Assembly (NCBI GenBank): GCA_031431235.1
Contig: JANPDA010000186.1
Location: forward strand, 1 to 12,070
Direction: 5' to 3'
Source: JANNSW01 sp031431235
Lineage (GTDB): Bacteria; Pseudomonadota; Alphaproteobacteria; Rhizobiales; Hyphomicrobiaceae
Length of the DNA: 12,070 bases
Positions 1-7,620 of this stretch are shown here, one piece after another. Position 1 is the stretch's first letter. Each line of letters starts with the position of its first letter. The position numbers and the translations under genes are program-made. The notes under the pieces were generated by a model that was given only the letters and a program-made list of their open reading frames with translations, was not told the DNA's origin and ran no database searches.

Positions 1-20
1 CTTGTTTGTGTTCCGTCTTT

Positions 21-59
21 CCATTCATTGATCCAGCTTCGCCGGAATCGAATGAATGG
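21..59. repeat. Imperfect inverted repeat downstream of the DUF4112 gene
   Basis: Nine perfectly paired bases (CCATTCATT at 21-29 and AATGAATGG at 51-59) flank a region that continues to pair with a few bulges (GATCCAGC against GCCGGAATC), leaving a loop of about three bases. The structure begins ten bases beyond the DUF4112 stop codon. It could form a 3' hairpin on the minus-strand transcript, but no T-run follows on either strand, so a classical Rho-independent terminator is not supported. A palindromic repeat unit or a regulator site is equally possible. Confidence 0.45.
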
Positions 60-68
60 GCCGGAACA

Positions 69-440
69 CTAGTTGCGACCTGGATTTGTACCGAGGTGGC
101 GAATCAGCAAACCGAGATTAATGTCGTTTGCCCGGTAGAGCACGTCGAAAACAGTGCCGATGATCGGGATCGCGCCGATCAGCGCGTCGAGCAACACGTG
201 CCCGACCATGCGGGCGATCAGCGGCAGCGGCGCCCCCAGCCGGTGCGCCTCCAGCACCAGCGTGAAGCTGACGAGGGCGGTCGCGAGATCGCCGAGCACG
301 GGGACGAGACCTGCGATCGAGTCCCAACCGAAGCGCACGCCGAGCCAGGGGATGCGGAAGCAGCTGTCGAGCTGAGCGGCCAGCCGATCGAGCCGTTCGA
401 GCCGGGTTGCCACGTCGGCGCGATCCATCGGCTCTCTCAT
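69..440 (-). CDS. DUF4112 family small membrane protein
   Basis: This encodes a 123-residue protein of unknown biochemical role. The family pattern is visible: an N-terminal helix with leucine/arginine spacing (residues 10-25), a conserved block around WLGVRFGWDSIAGLVPVLGD (32-51), a hydrophobic stretch (52-64), and a second helix ending in GAIPIIGTVFDVLYRAN (89-105). The repeated IPG/IP-and-GD/FD layout with two hydrophobic segments is typical of DUF4112, usually predicted to be an inner-membrane protein. The ATG at 440 overlaps the stop of the upstream SDR gene as ATGA; no good ribosome binding site is visible, which suggests translational coupling. An internal ATG at 428 is the alternative start. 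Clustering with two SDRs suggests co-expression but does not reveal a function. Confidence 0.85.
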   Translation of the reverse strand: MREPMDRADVATRLERLDRLAAQLDSCFRIPWLGVRFGWDSIAGLVPVLGDLATALVSFTLVLEAHRLGAPLPLIARMVGHVLLDALIGAIPIIGTVFDVLYRANDINLGLLIRHLGTNPGRN

Positions 441-1195
441 ACCATCACCGCACCGCCATTCACCCCGTAGCATTGGCCGGTGACATAGGTCGCGCCGGGT
501 CCGGCGAGAAACACCGCGACACCCGCGATCTCGTGTGGCTGTCCGATCCGGCGGAGCACGACGTCGTCCAGCGCGCGTTGCTGCTGCTCGCCGCTCATGC
601 CGGCCCAATCGAGCAGGTCCGTATCGACCGGGCCCGGCGCGATCGCATTGACGAGGATCGAAGGCGCGAGCTCGCGCGCCCAGGTGCGGGTGAGCGAGAG
701 GATGCCACCTTTGGAGGCGCAATAGGCGCTCATGCGGACATGCCCCAGATAGGCGAGCTCGGAAGCCGTGTTGATGATGCGCCCGTCCGTTCCCGAGCGC
801 AGCATCAGGCGTGCGGCCTCGCGACCGACCAGGAATGGCCCACGCAGATTGACGGCAATCACCCGGTCGAAGTCCTCGGCGCTGAGATCGACAAGCCGGG
901 ATTCGATCTGAATGCCGGCATTGTTGACGAGAATGTCGAGCCCGCCGAGGAAGGCGGCTGCAGCGGCGACGAGCGCAATCGCGTCGTCCTCCCGTGATAC
1001 GTCCGCCTCGATCGCAACGGCACGCCGGCCGGCCTCGGCAATGCCCTCGACCACGAGCTCCGCCTTCTCGCCATCGCGGCAATGGCCGACCGCAACGTCG
1101 GCCCCCGCGCGCGCGAAAGCGAGGGCAATCGCGGCGCCGATGCCTCTCGAAGCGCCCGTCACCAGCGCGCGGCGCCCCATCAGCGATCCCGTCAT
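437..1195 (-). CDS. SDR family oxidoreductase (FabG/glucose-dehydrogenase-like)
   Basis: This is a 252-residue classical short-chain dehydrogenase/reductase, expected to be cytoplasmic and to oxidise an alcohol or reduce a ketone with NAD(P). Visible motifs are the Rossmann glycine motif TGASRGIG (13-20), NNAG (91-94), and the catalytic set N116, S145, Y158 and K162 (Y-x3-K with serine 13 residues before the tyrosine). A PGPVDTD segment (187-193) follows. Its length matches classical SDRs. The ATG at 1195 overlaps the stop of the preceding SDR gene as ATGA and has a strong GGAGGA site eight bases upstream inside that gene. The substrate cannot be read from sequence. The context of a paired SDR suggests a catabolic or polyol/sugar-acid pathway rather than fatty acid synthesis, which is inference. 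Confidence 0.92.
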   Translation of the reverse strand: MTGSLMGRRALVTGASRGIGAAIALAFARAGADVAVGHCRDGEKAELVVEGIAEAGRRAVAIEADVSREDDAIALVAAAAAFLGGLDILVNNAGIQIESRLVDLSAEDFDRVIAVNLRGPFLVGREAARLMLRSGTDGRIINTASELAYLGHVRMSAYCASKGGILSLTRTWARELAPSILVNAIAPGPVDTDLLDWAGMSGEQQQRALDDVVLRRIGQPHEIAGVAVFLAGPGATYVTGQCYGVNGGAVMV

Positions 1196-1971
1196 TGCAG
1201 TATTCCTCCGCGGTCGATGGATATGGCCTGGCCGGTGATGCTGCCGGCAGCGCTCGAGGCAAGATAGAGATAGAGGCCGGCCACGTCCGCGGGCTCCATC
1301 AGGCCGCCGAGTGCCTGGCCCGAGAGCACGCCCTCGATCACCGCCGCCTCGCTCGTTCCAGCGCGCGCCGCCATCACGCCGGCCGACCGCAGCGAGGCGT
1401 CGGTTTCAACCCAGCCGGGACAGACCGCGTTGACGCGGATGCCGCGAGGGCCGAGCTCCTTGGCGAGCGTGCGGGTGAGGCCGATGATGGCATGCTTGGA
1501 GGCGACGTAGCCGGCAAAGCCGGCTTCGGCGGTCTTGCCCCAGATCGAGGAGGTGAAGAGGATGCGGCCGCCCGGCTGCATCTTCGGCAGGGCGGCGCGG
1601 GTGACGTTCCAGCTGCCGTTGACGTTGATGTCGATGATGCGCCGGAAGGTGTCGTCGGTTGCGCCCGGCGGATCGCCGACCGGGGTCAGCCGCTCGATGC
1701 CGGCATTGTTGACGAGCACGTCGATGCGCTCGAATCGCCCGAGCGCGCTCGCGACGGCAGCGGAATCGGTGATGTCGGCTTCGAGCGCCAGGACCTCGCG
1801 CCCGGCGGCCTCGCCGATGCGGGCGGCGGCGACGTGAATGCCTACGTCCTCGGCGAGGATCGTGACGCTCGCGCCGGCCTGCGCGAACGCTGCCGCGATG
1901 CCGAGGCCGATGCCGCGGCTCGCACCCGTCACCAGGATAGTCTCGCCTGAGAAATCGAAGGAGGCTTTCAT
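1192..1971 (-). CDS. SDR family oxidoreductase, first gene of the SDR-SDR-DUF4112 operon
   Basis: This encodes a 259-residue classical SDR. Motifs are TGASRGIG (15-22), NNAG (88-91), N116, the catalytic serine S142, Y155 and K159, and a PGWVETD segment (185-191), all correctly spaced. The open frame extends upstream to 2031, but the ATG at 1971 (MKASFDFSGE) puts the Rossmann motif at the usual position and is preceded by GGGAG about ten bases away, so it is preferred. It ends in an ATGA overlap with the second SDR. The two SDRs are clearly homologous in motifs but differ in their substrate-loop regions (about 190-225), so they probably act on different substrates or successive intermediates. 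Function beyond 'NAD(P)-dependent alcohol/ketone oxidoreductase' is not assignable. Confidence 0.92.
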   Translation of the reverse strand: MKASFDFSGETILVTGASRGIGLGIAAAFAQAGASVTILAEDVGIHVAAARIGEAAGREVLALEADITDSAAVASALGRFERIDVLVNNAGIERLTPVGDPPGATDDTFRRIIDINVNGSWNVTRAALPKMQPGGRILFTSSIWGKTAEAGFAGYVASKHAIIGLTRTLAKELGPRGIRVNAVCPGWVETDASLRSAGVMAARAGTSEAAVIEGVLSGQALGGLMEPADVAGLYLYLASSAAGSITGQAISIDRGGILQ

Positions 1972-2233
1972 GGCGTTGCCGCTCCCAGCGCGAACCTGAC
2001 GGCTCGAGCCTTCATATCTGCCCAGCCGCATCGCCTCAAGGGCCAGAGCCGGTCGTCTCGAGCGGGAGCTCGACCGGCAGCCCGTCTAGCGACGCAACTC
2101 TCGATCGTCCCATCCCAACAGGGTGCTCCATCTTCCCTCAACCCAGAACACGTCGGAGCGTTGAGTTGGAGGCGCCGTGACCGTAGACTGCTGCGGGAGC
2201 GCCAGCAGCGGCACCAGCATGGGGAGGAATGCG
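1972..2233. promoter_or_regulatory. Divergent intergenic region with GC-rich inverted repeat
   Basis: This 262-base spacer separates the minus-strand SDR operon from the plus-strand caspase-family gene and must hold both promoters, though I see no convincing -35/-10 pair. It contains a perfect 8-base inverted repeat, GCCGGTCG at 2048-2055 and CGACCGGC at 2071-2078, with a 15-base interior. This is a candidate operator or a 5' leader hairpin for the SDR transcript. The part from 2177 on is open in the caspase-gene frame and could be coding if a GTG start there is used. Confidence 0.35.
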
Positions 2234-4261
2234 ATGTCGTACTCGCTGCGAAATGTCGGAGACGCCATGCGCCATGCCGGGTCGTTTGGCCGGTGCCGCT
2301 TGCTGCGCCTTGGCTCGCTCCTCGGCTGGACACTGCTGCTCGCCGCCCTGACCGTGCCTGCGGGGGCTGCCGAGCGGCGGATCGCGCTCGTCATCGGCAA
2401 CAGCACCTATGCCAGCCTCAATGCGCTCGCCAACCCGGGGCGCGATGCAGCCGCCATGGCCGATCGGCTGCGCGACCTCGGCTTCGAGGTCGAGGAAGTC
2501 TTCAATGGCGATGCGCTGGCGCTGCAGCGGGCGACCCGTCGCTTCGTGGCGGAGGCCAGCACGGCGGAGCTGGCGCTGCTCTACTTTGCCGGCCACGGCG
2601 TGCAGCTGTTCGACCGCAACTTCCTGCTGGCGAGCGACGTCGACCCCGCCGCAGTCGCAAGCGAGGAGGCGCTCGGCATCGATCTGACTGCGCTCCTGGA
2701 GGCGTTGCGCGTCGGCGGCTCGGTTCGCCACGCCATCCTGATTGACGCCTGCCGCAGCAACCCGTTCAGCTTCGAGCAGACGGTCGAGCTGCTCCGCCGG
2801 ATTGCGCCCGAGGCCGCCGATGACGCCGCGATCGCCAATGCGCGGGCCGCCTCCAGGGGGCTCGACCGCACGATTGCCGTGGAAGGGACCGGAACCAGCG
2901 CCGCCGCGGACACGAGCGTCTCCGGCAAGGGCGAGACGCTGTTGTTTTTTGCCGCCCAGCCCGGACAGGTATCCTTCGACGGCGACGGAGCGAACTCGTT
3001 CTTCGTGGAAGGCCTGCGCGAGGCCCTCGCCGATGCCGACCGGCCGCTGGCGGAGATCCTGCGCGGCGCCAGCGCCTATGTGCGCACGGTCAGCAAGGGC
3101 CAGCAGGTGCCCCAACTGGTCAGCGACTGGACCGCCGACATCGTGCTGGGCAAGCCGACGGGGGCACGGATCGACTACCTGGTCAGCGCCAACGCCGGCG
3201 AGCTTGGCGATGCCGACCGCGAGTTGGTGATCCGTTCGGCGACCGGCTTCACCAAGCTCCAGGGCGACTTCATCGCCAAGGCGAGCTTCGGGACGGTGGA
3301 GGACGATCAGCTCTCCGAGACCGACAAGGCGCGGGTCCCCGAGCTCGGAGTGGTCAACGGCGTGACGCTCACCTACGACATCGATCGGGACGGCCGCGAG
3401 GAGACACTGCACGCCTTCTTCCAGATCGACACCATCCTGCTCGCGATCGAGGACGAGGGGGTCACGGCTCTGGCACCCATCTGCACGTCCCAGGAAGCCG
3501 TCGAGAACATCGAGATCGGATTGCGCGACGTGAACGGCGACCGCAAGCCGGAGATCTGGATCGCCCATGGCAATAGCGACAGCCATCCCTGGGACAATTT
3601 CTGTGTGCTCGAATATGCGGGCCTGCCCGGAGTGGCAGCCATGCGGCGCGGCAACAACGGCACATTTCTCGCCAGCCCCGAGGTTTTCCGGTCTCTGCTC
3701 GACGCCGATTCCTACTGGAGCGTGACCGTCGCCAACGACCAATCGATCAAGACCTGTGGCGGCACCGGTTGCCATACCTGGACAACCTACGCCCTGATCG
3801 AGGGGCGCTATCGGAAGGACGGCTCGGAGAGCGATGGCAGCCAAGGCAACGCTTCCGCTACGACGAATGGGGACAGCCCGATCGCTGCGGACATGGCGCA
3901 GTTCGTCGGCCAGTGGCTCAGCGACCCGGACGGGAGTGCCGAGGCGATCAGCGCCTATCTGGCCGATCCGGTCAGCTACTATGGCAAAGCCGGGGTCGCA
4001 CGCGCCGACGTGGTTGCCGACAAGCAGCGCTACTACAAGAAATGGCCCGAGCGCAGCTTTGAGCTTCTCGGCGATACGCTGTCCGTCACTCCTCGGTCAG
4101 GGCCGACCGGGCAGTACGACCTGACGTTCCAGTATACGTTCCACGTCCGCAACGGCACCAAGGCAATCGCCGGACGCGGCCAGACGCGCCTCCTCGTCGA
4201 GCAGCGCAGCCAGGGTCCCACCATCCTCGCCGAGGATGGCGAGGTGCTGGAGCGGTACTGA
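2234..4261 (+). CDS. Exported caspase-family protein (peptidase C14) with C-terminal accessory domain
   Basis: This is a 675-residue protein with an N-terminal signal peptide: basic residues, a hydrophobic core at about 25-41, and a likely cleavage after PAGAA near 46. A caspase-like p20 domain follows (about 47-310). The catalytic dyad is visible as His121 in YFAGHG and Cys173 in IDACRSNPF, so the peptidase looks intact. The middle (about 315-540) is not recognised; it contains two Asp-rich loops, DIDRDG (382-387) and DVNGD (432-436), resembling calcium-binding FG-GAP/EF-like loops. The last about 120 residues (553-675) resemble the NTF2-like C-terminal module seen in other alphaproteobacterial caspase proteins, with a YYKKWPER core. 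Start choice: the ATG at 2234 has GGGGAGGA five bases upstream. A GTG at 2177 with GGAGG, and an ATG at 2267 with GGAG giving a compact signal peptide, are alternatives. The likely location is the periplasm. The substrate is unknown. Confidence 0.9.
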   Translation: MSYSLRNVGDAMRHAGSFGRCRLLRLGSLLGWTLLLAALTVPAGAAERRIALVIGNSTYASLNALANPGRDAAAMADRLRDLGFEVEEVFNGDALALQRATRRFVAEASTAELALLYFAGHGVQLFDRNFLLASDVDPAAVASEEALGIDLTALLEALRVGGSVRHAILIDACRSNPFSFEQTVELLRRIAPEAADDAAIANARAASRGLDRTIAVEGTGTSAAADTSVSGKGETLLFFAAQPGQVSFDGDGANSFFVEGLREALADADRPLAEILRGASAYVRTVSKGQQVPQLVSDWTADIVLGKPTGARIDYLVSANAGELGDADRELVIRSATGFTKLQGDFIAKASFGTVEDDQLSETDKARVPELGVVNGVTLTYDIDRDGREETLHAFFQIDTILLAIEDEGVTALAPICTSQEAVENIEIGLRDVNGDRKPEIWIAHGNSDSHPWDNFCVLEYAGLPGVAAMRRGNNGTFLASPEVFRSLLDADSYWSVTVANDQSIKTCGGTGCHTWTTYALIEGRYRKDGSESDGSQGNASATTNGDSPIAADMAQFVGQWLSDPDGSAEAISAYLADPVSYYGKAGVARADVVADKQRYYKKWPERSFELLGDTLSVTPRSGPTGQYDLTFQYTFHVRNGTKAIAGRGQTRLLVEQRSQGPTILAEDGEVLERY

Positions 4262-4351
4262 TCCCCCCGCCGGCAGGCCATTGACGCCTGTAACGAACTG
4301 CGCTCCCTGTGCTCTGCTGAACGGTCCCAGCCCCCACTCCGGAGAACCCGC

Positions 4352-5509
4352 TTGCCAGAAGCCCATTCCCCGCGTGCCCTGCTCGAGCGCCTCGTCGGCT
4401 TCGATACGACGAGCGCGAAGACGAACATTCCCTGCATCGAGTGGATCGAATCCTACCTCGCCGCGCATGGGGTCGAGAGCCAGCGCGTGCCGACGGCGGA
4501 CGGGCAGAAGGCGAGCCTGTTCGCGACGATCGGGCAAGCCGGCAAGTCCGGGATCGCGCTCTCGGGCCACACCGACGTGGTGCCGGTCACGGGGCAGAGC
4601 TGGACGTCGGACCCCTTCAAGCTCGTCGAGCGCGACGGCAAGCTCTACGGGCGCGGCGCCTGCGACATGAAGGGGTATCTGGCCTGCATGCTCGCGCTGG
4701 TGCCGGAGCTGAAGGCCCGTCGTCTCGCGACCCCCATCCATCTCGTCTTCTCCTATGACGAGGAGGTCGGCTGCACCGGGGTGCGCCCGCTCGTCGCCGA
4801 GCTCGGAAAGCGCTTGGCCAAGCCGCGCATCGTGCTCGTCGGCGAGCCGACCAACATGACGGTCGTCGACGCGCACAAGGGTGCCAGCCGTTTCCAGACG
4901 ACGGTGACGGGGCGCGAGGCCCATTCGAGCATGGCGCATCTGGGCGTCAATGCCATCCACTTCGCCGGTGTGCTGATCGCCGAGTTGCAGCGCATCGAGG
5001 AGGAGTTGAAGCGCTCGACCTCCAACCCGCGCTTCACGCCCGCCTACTCGACACTGCAGGTTGGCCTGATCGAGGGCGGGCGGGCACAGAACATCGTGCC
5101 GCGCCATTGCTCGCTGAGCTGGGAAATCCGGGCCATTCCCGGGTTCGAGGCGGAGCCGGTGGTCGACCGCTTCAGGGCCTATTGCGATCGGCTGTTGCCT
5201 GCCATGCGCACCGTTGCGGCCGACGCAGGCATCGACACGGTACACAAGAACACGGTGCCGGCCTTTGCTTCCGGCGAAGGCTCGGCTGCCGTGTCGCTCG
5301 CGCTCAGGCTCGCTGAGCAGAACGAAACGCTCGCGGTCTCCTACGGCACCGAGGCGGGACTGTTCCAGGAGGTCGGGCCGTCGTCGGTCATCTGCGGCCC
5401 CGGGGACATCGCCCAAGCCCACACGCCCGACGAATGGATCCTCGCCAGCGAGCTCGACCGCTGCTTGGTGTTCTTGCGCCGGCTCGCGGACTTTGCGGAG
5501 GCGAATTGA
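4352..5509 (+). CDS. argE: Acetylornithine deacetylase (ArgE-type M20 metallohydrolase)
   Basis: This 385-residue cytoplasmic amidohydrolase is predicted to hydrolyse N2-acetyl-L-ornithine to ornithine and acetate with a two-metal centre. Metal ligands and catalytic residues of the M20 family are all present: H73 and catalytic D75 (SGHTDVVP), D105 (GACDMKG), catalytic E137 with E138 (YDEEVG), E165 (GEPT), and H357 (AHTPDEW). The dimerisation (lid) domain spans about 176-285 with AHSS at 190-193. The start is a TTG at 4352 with GGAGA six bases upstream; no in-frame ATG lies nearby. It follows the caspase gene by 90 bases on the same strand and may be co-transcribed or have its own promoter there. 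ArgE is the best match within M20; a related N-acyl-amino-acid deacylase cannot be excluded. Confidence 0.87.
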   Translation: MPEAHSPRALLERLVGFDTTSAKTNIPCIEWIESYLAAHGVESQRVPTADGQKASLFATIGQAGKSGIALSGHTDVVPVTGQSWTSDPFKLVERDGKLYGRGACDMKGYLACMLALVPELKARRLATPIHLVFSYDEEVGCTGVRPLVAELGKRLAKPRIVLVGEPTNMTVVDAHKGASRFQTTVTGREAHSSMAHLGVNAIHFAGVLIAELQRIEEELKRSTSNPRFTPAYSTLQVGLIEGGRAQNIVPRHCSLSWEIRAIPGFEAEPVVDRFRAYCDRLLPAMRTVAADAGIDTVHKNTVPAFASGEGSAAVSLALRLAEQNETLAVSYGTEAGLFQEVGPSSVICGPGDIAQAHTPDEWILASELDRCLVFLRRLADFAEAN

Positions 5510-5532
5510 AAACCGCACGGCCGAAGCCGGCC
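5508..5532 (-). terminator. Possible terminator of accD
   Basis: On the minus strand a five-base-pair GC stem (GGCCG, loop GCTT, CGGCC) at 5532-5519 is followed six bases later by TTTT at 5512-5509. It lies in the 72-base gap between the convergent accD and argE genes and overlaps the argE stop codon. The T-run is short and displaced, so termination strength is uncertain. In the argE direction no T-run follows the stem. Confidence 0.35.
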
Positions 5533-5581
5533 ATGTCGACCGACGGCGCCAAGGCTCGTGTCCGACCACCGATCGAACGCC

Positions 5582-6637
5582 TCAGGTTTGACCTTTCGCC
5601 TTAGTGGCGGGAGGCTGCTTGGCCGTCGCGGGCTCGCGGGTGGCGGTGGTAGTCTTGGGCTCGCCGCGATTAGCGACCGTTTGCGGCTCGGACTTGGGCA
5701 GCGCCGCTACCTCGACGGCCGTGCCGTTCGCGCCTGCGACGCGCACGAGTGCCCTGCCGTTGCCGTTCGCGGCAGCTTTGGACGGGGCTGGCTGGCGCAT
5801 CAGCAGGTGGCACAGGCGCGACAGCGTCTCGCGCAACTGGTGGCGGTGGACGACCATGTCGACCATGCCGTGCTCGCGCAGATATTCGGAGCGCTGGAAG
5901 CCTTCGGGCAATTGCTCGCGAATGGTCTGCTCGATCACGCGCGGGCCCGCGAACCCGATCAGGGCGCCGGGCTCGGCAATGTGGACGTCGCCCAGCATGG
6001 CGTAGGAGGCCGTGACGCCGCCGGTGGTCGGATGGGTGAGCACGACAATGTAGGGAAGCCTGGCCTCACGCACGCGCTGCACCGCAACTGTCGTGCGCGG
6101 CATCTGCATCAGCGAAAGGACACCTTCCTGCATACGCGCGCCGCCCGAGGCCGCGAACATCACGAACGGGCACTTTTTCTCTTCCGCCCGCAGCAACCCG
6201 GTGACGACGGCTTCGCCCGCCGCCATGCCCAGCGACCCGCCCATGAAGCGGAAATCCTGCACCGCCGCCACGATCGGCAGCCCGTCGAGCGCGCCCTCTG
6301 CGACGAGCACCGCATCCTTCAGCTCGGTCTCCTCGCGTGCGTCCCGCAGGCGGTCGGTGTAGCGGCGCTCGTCGCGGAACCGCAGCGGATCGAGCGGCAC
6401 ATCGGGGACATCGATCGGCTGATAGCCCGAGCCGTTGAACATGTGCGTCATACGCTGGGGCGCCGACATCCGCATGTGGTAGCCCGAGCCCGGCATCACG
6501 AACTGGTTGGCCTCGAGGTCCTTGTAGTAGACCATCTGGCCGGTCTCGGGGCACTTGACCCAGAGGTTGTCAGGCATATCGCGCTTGCGCCACATGCCAC
6601 GGATCTTGGGGCGGACGACGCTATTGATCCAATTCAC
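5582..6637 (-). CDS. accD: Acetyl-CoA carboxylase carboxyltransferase subunit beta
   Basis: This 351-residue subunit pairs with AccA to transfer the carboxyl group from carboxybiotin to acetyl-CoA, giving malonyl-CoA. Crotonase-fold carboxyltransferase motifs are clear: FMGGSLGMAAGEA (131-143), SGGARMQEG (164-172) and PTTGGVTASYAMLGD (203-217), with GFAGPRVIEQT (228-238) after them. The N-terminal region aligns with the zinc-ribbon of E. coli AccD but keeps only one of four cysteines (C29); the other positions are T, M and S. The tail from about 283 is a low-complexity Ala/Thr/Lys/Pro extension. The start is a GTG at 6637, giving the family-typical N-terminus MNWINSVVRPKI, with GAGAGG about 11 bases upstream. 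It follows trpA by 137 bases, the usual rhizobial order. Confidence 0.97.
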   Translation of the reverse strand: MNWINSVVRPKIRGMWRKRDMPDNLWVKCPETGQMVYYKDLEANQFVMPGSGYHMRMSAPQRMTHMFNGSGYQPIDVPDVPLDPLRFRDERRYTDRLRDAREETELKDAVLVAEGALDGLPIVAAVQDFRFMGGSLGMAAGEAVVTGLLRAEEKKCPFVMFAASGGARMQEGVLSLMQMPRTTVAVQRVREARLPYIVVLTHPTTGGVTASYAMLGDVHIAEPGALIGFAGPRVIEQTIREQLPEGFQRSEYLREHGMVDMVVHRHQLRETLSRLCHLLMRQPAPSKAAANGNGRALVRVAGANGTAVEVAALPKSEPQTVANRGEPKTTTATREPATAKQPPATKAKGQT

Positions 6638-6774
6638 GGGCTTCTGAGCCTCTCGTTGGCAGGCGCCACAACCACCGCCTGCATTCAAATCCAGGGCTGG
6701 CCGATACGTATTCCAGATATGTGCTCGAACAAGGTTGCCGAATGCGGCCGATTCGCCCAATTCTCCCCAGGAGA
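6638..6774 (-). promoter_or_regulatory. trpA-accD intergenic region with small hairpins
   Basis: This 137-base gap is long compared with the other spacers on this strand and could carry a separate accD promoter. A perfect five-base-pair hairpin (TCTCC/GGAGA, 6762-6774) sits directly after the trpA stop. A six-base-pair stem (CAGGCG at 6660-6665 with CGCCTG at 6676-6681) lies in the accD leader. Neither is followed by a T-run. I see no strong sigma-70 consensus. Confidence 0.25.
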
Positions 6775-7620
6775 TTAACGGGCTGCGAGAGCTGCCGAAA
6801 GGGAGCGCACGAGTTTTAGCACAGAAGACGCGGTTTTCCCCGTCGCCTTGCCCTTCTTGTCCAGGCTGTCGGCGATTGCCGAGACCAAGGCCGAGCCGAC
6901 GACCACGCCGTCCGCACCGACCGAGATGGCCTTTGCCTGCTCGGGCGTCTTGACGCCGAAGCCGACGCAGACGGGCAGCTCCGTTGCCCGCTTGATGCGC
7001 TTCACGTGTTTGCGCACAGCGACCGGATCGGGCGCCTTGGTGCCCGTGATCCCCGCGATCGAAACGTAATAGACGAAGCCCGAGGTGTTGGCGAGCACGG
7101 CGGGCAGGCGGTTGTCGTCGGTCGTGGGTGTCGCCAGCCGGATGAAGTTGAGGCCGCGCTCGATCGCCGGCAGACACAGCTCATCGTCGGCCTCGGGCGG
7201 CACATCGACCACGATCAAGCCGTCGACGCCGGCCTTCTTGGCATCGTCGAGGAATTTCTCGCCCGGATAGACGTAGATCGGGTTGTAGTAGCCCATCAGC
7301 ACGATCGGCGTATCATTGTCCGTAGTGCGGAAGGCGCGCACGAGGTCGAGCGTTTTCTTCATCGTATGGCCCGATTGCAGGGCCCGCAACGAGGACGCCT
7401 GGATCGCCGGTCCATCGGCCATCGGGTCGGAGAACGGCATGCCGATCTCGATCAGGTCGGCGCCCGCTGCTGGGAGGCCGAGCAGGATTTCCCGCGACGT
7501 CTCGAGGTCGGGATCGCCGGCGGTGACGAAGGTGACGAGGGCCGGGCGGTTTTCCGCTTTCAGCCCGGCGAAACGGCGGTCGATGCGGGTTGGGGTCCCA
7601 CCTGCGGCATGCGCTCGCAT
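6775..7620 (-). CDS. trpA: Tryptophan synthase alpha chain (TrpA portion, possible internal start)
   Basis: The alpha subunit cleaves indole-3-glycerol phosphate to indole and glyceraldehyde-3-phosphate and passes indole to TrpB. The complete (beta/alpha)8 sequence is here. It includes VTFVTAGDPD, the catalytic Glu in LIEIGMPFSDP (residue 58 counted from 7620), the catalytic Asp in MADGP (residue 69), MGYYNPIYVY, ATPTTDDNR, YYVSIAGITG, CVGFGVKTPEQ and the phosphate-binding GADGVVVGSA. The frame is open upstream into a HepT-like domain without a stop codon. If TrpA is made separately, the ATG at 7620 (AAGGG seven to eight bases upstream) or 7635 would be used. The usual rhizobial start just before TRID is replaced by Gly-Thr-Pro. 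Coordinates here give the TrpA-only product; see the 394-residue frame below. Confidence 0.9.
   Translation of the reverse strand: MRAHAAGGTPTRIDRRFAGLKAENRPALVTFVTAGDPDLETSREILLGLPAAGADLIEIGMPFSDPMADGPAIQASSLRALQSGHTMKKTLDLVRAFRTTDNDTPIVLMGYYNPIYVYPGEKFLDDAKKAGVDGLIVVDVPPEADDELCLPAIERGLNFIRLATPTTDDNRLPAVLANTSGFVYYVSIAGITGTKAPDPVAVRKHVKRIKRATELPVCVGFGVKTPEQAKAISVGADGVVVGSALVSAIADSLDKKGKATGKTASSVLKLVRSLSAALAAR

Noticed and set aside
1..60. Rho-independent terminator after the DUF4112 gene
   Set aside because: The stem is present but neither strand has a T-run after it, so it is listed only as an inverted repeat.
2138..3844. Long minus-strand open frame (568 codons) opposite the caspase-family gene
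   Set aside because: It is the antisense of a gene with a signal peptide, an intact catalytic dyad and a good ribosome binding site. The translation shows no family motifs and the composition expected from reading GC-rich codons backwards.
4097..5569. Minus-strand open frame (490 codons) opposite argE
   Set aside because: All M20 metal ligands are encoded on the plus strand; the antisense translation is His/Arg/Glu/Asp-rich and without recognisable domains.
5558..6778. Plus-strand open frame (406 codons) across accD
   Set aside because: It is the antisense of accD; its translation is rich in His/Arg/Ala with no motif, a common artefact in GC-rich genomes.
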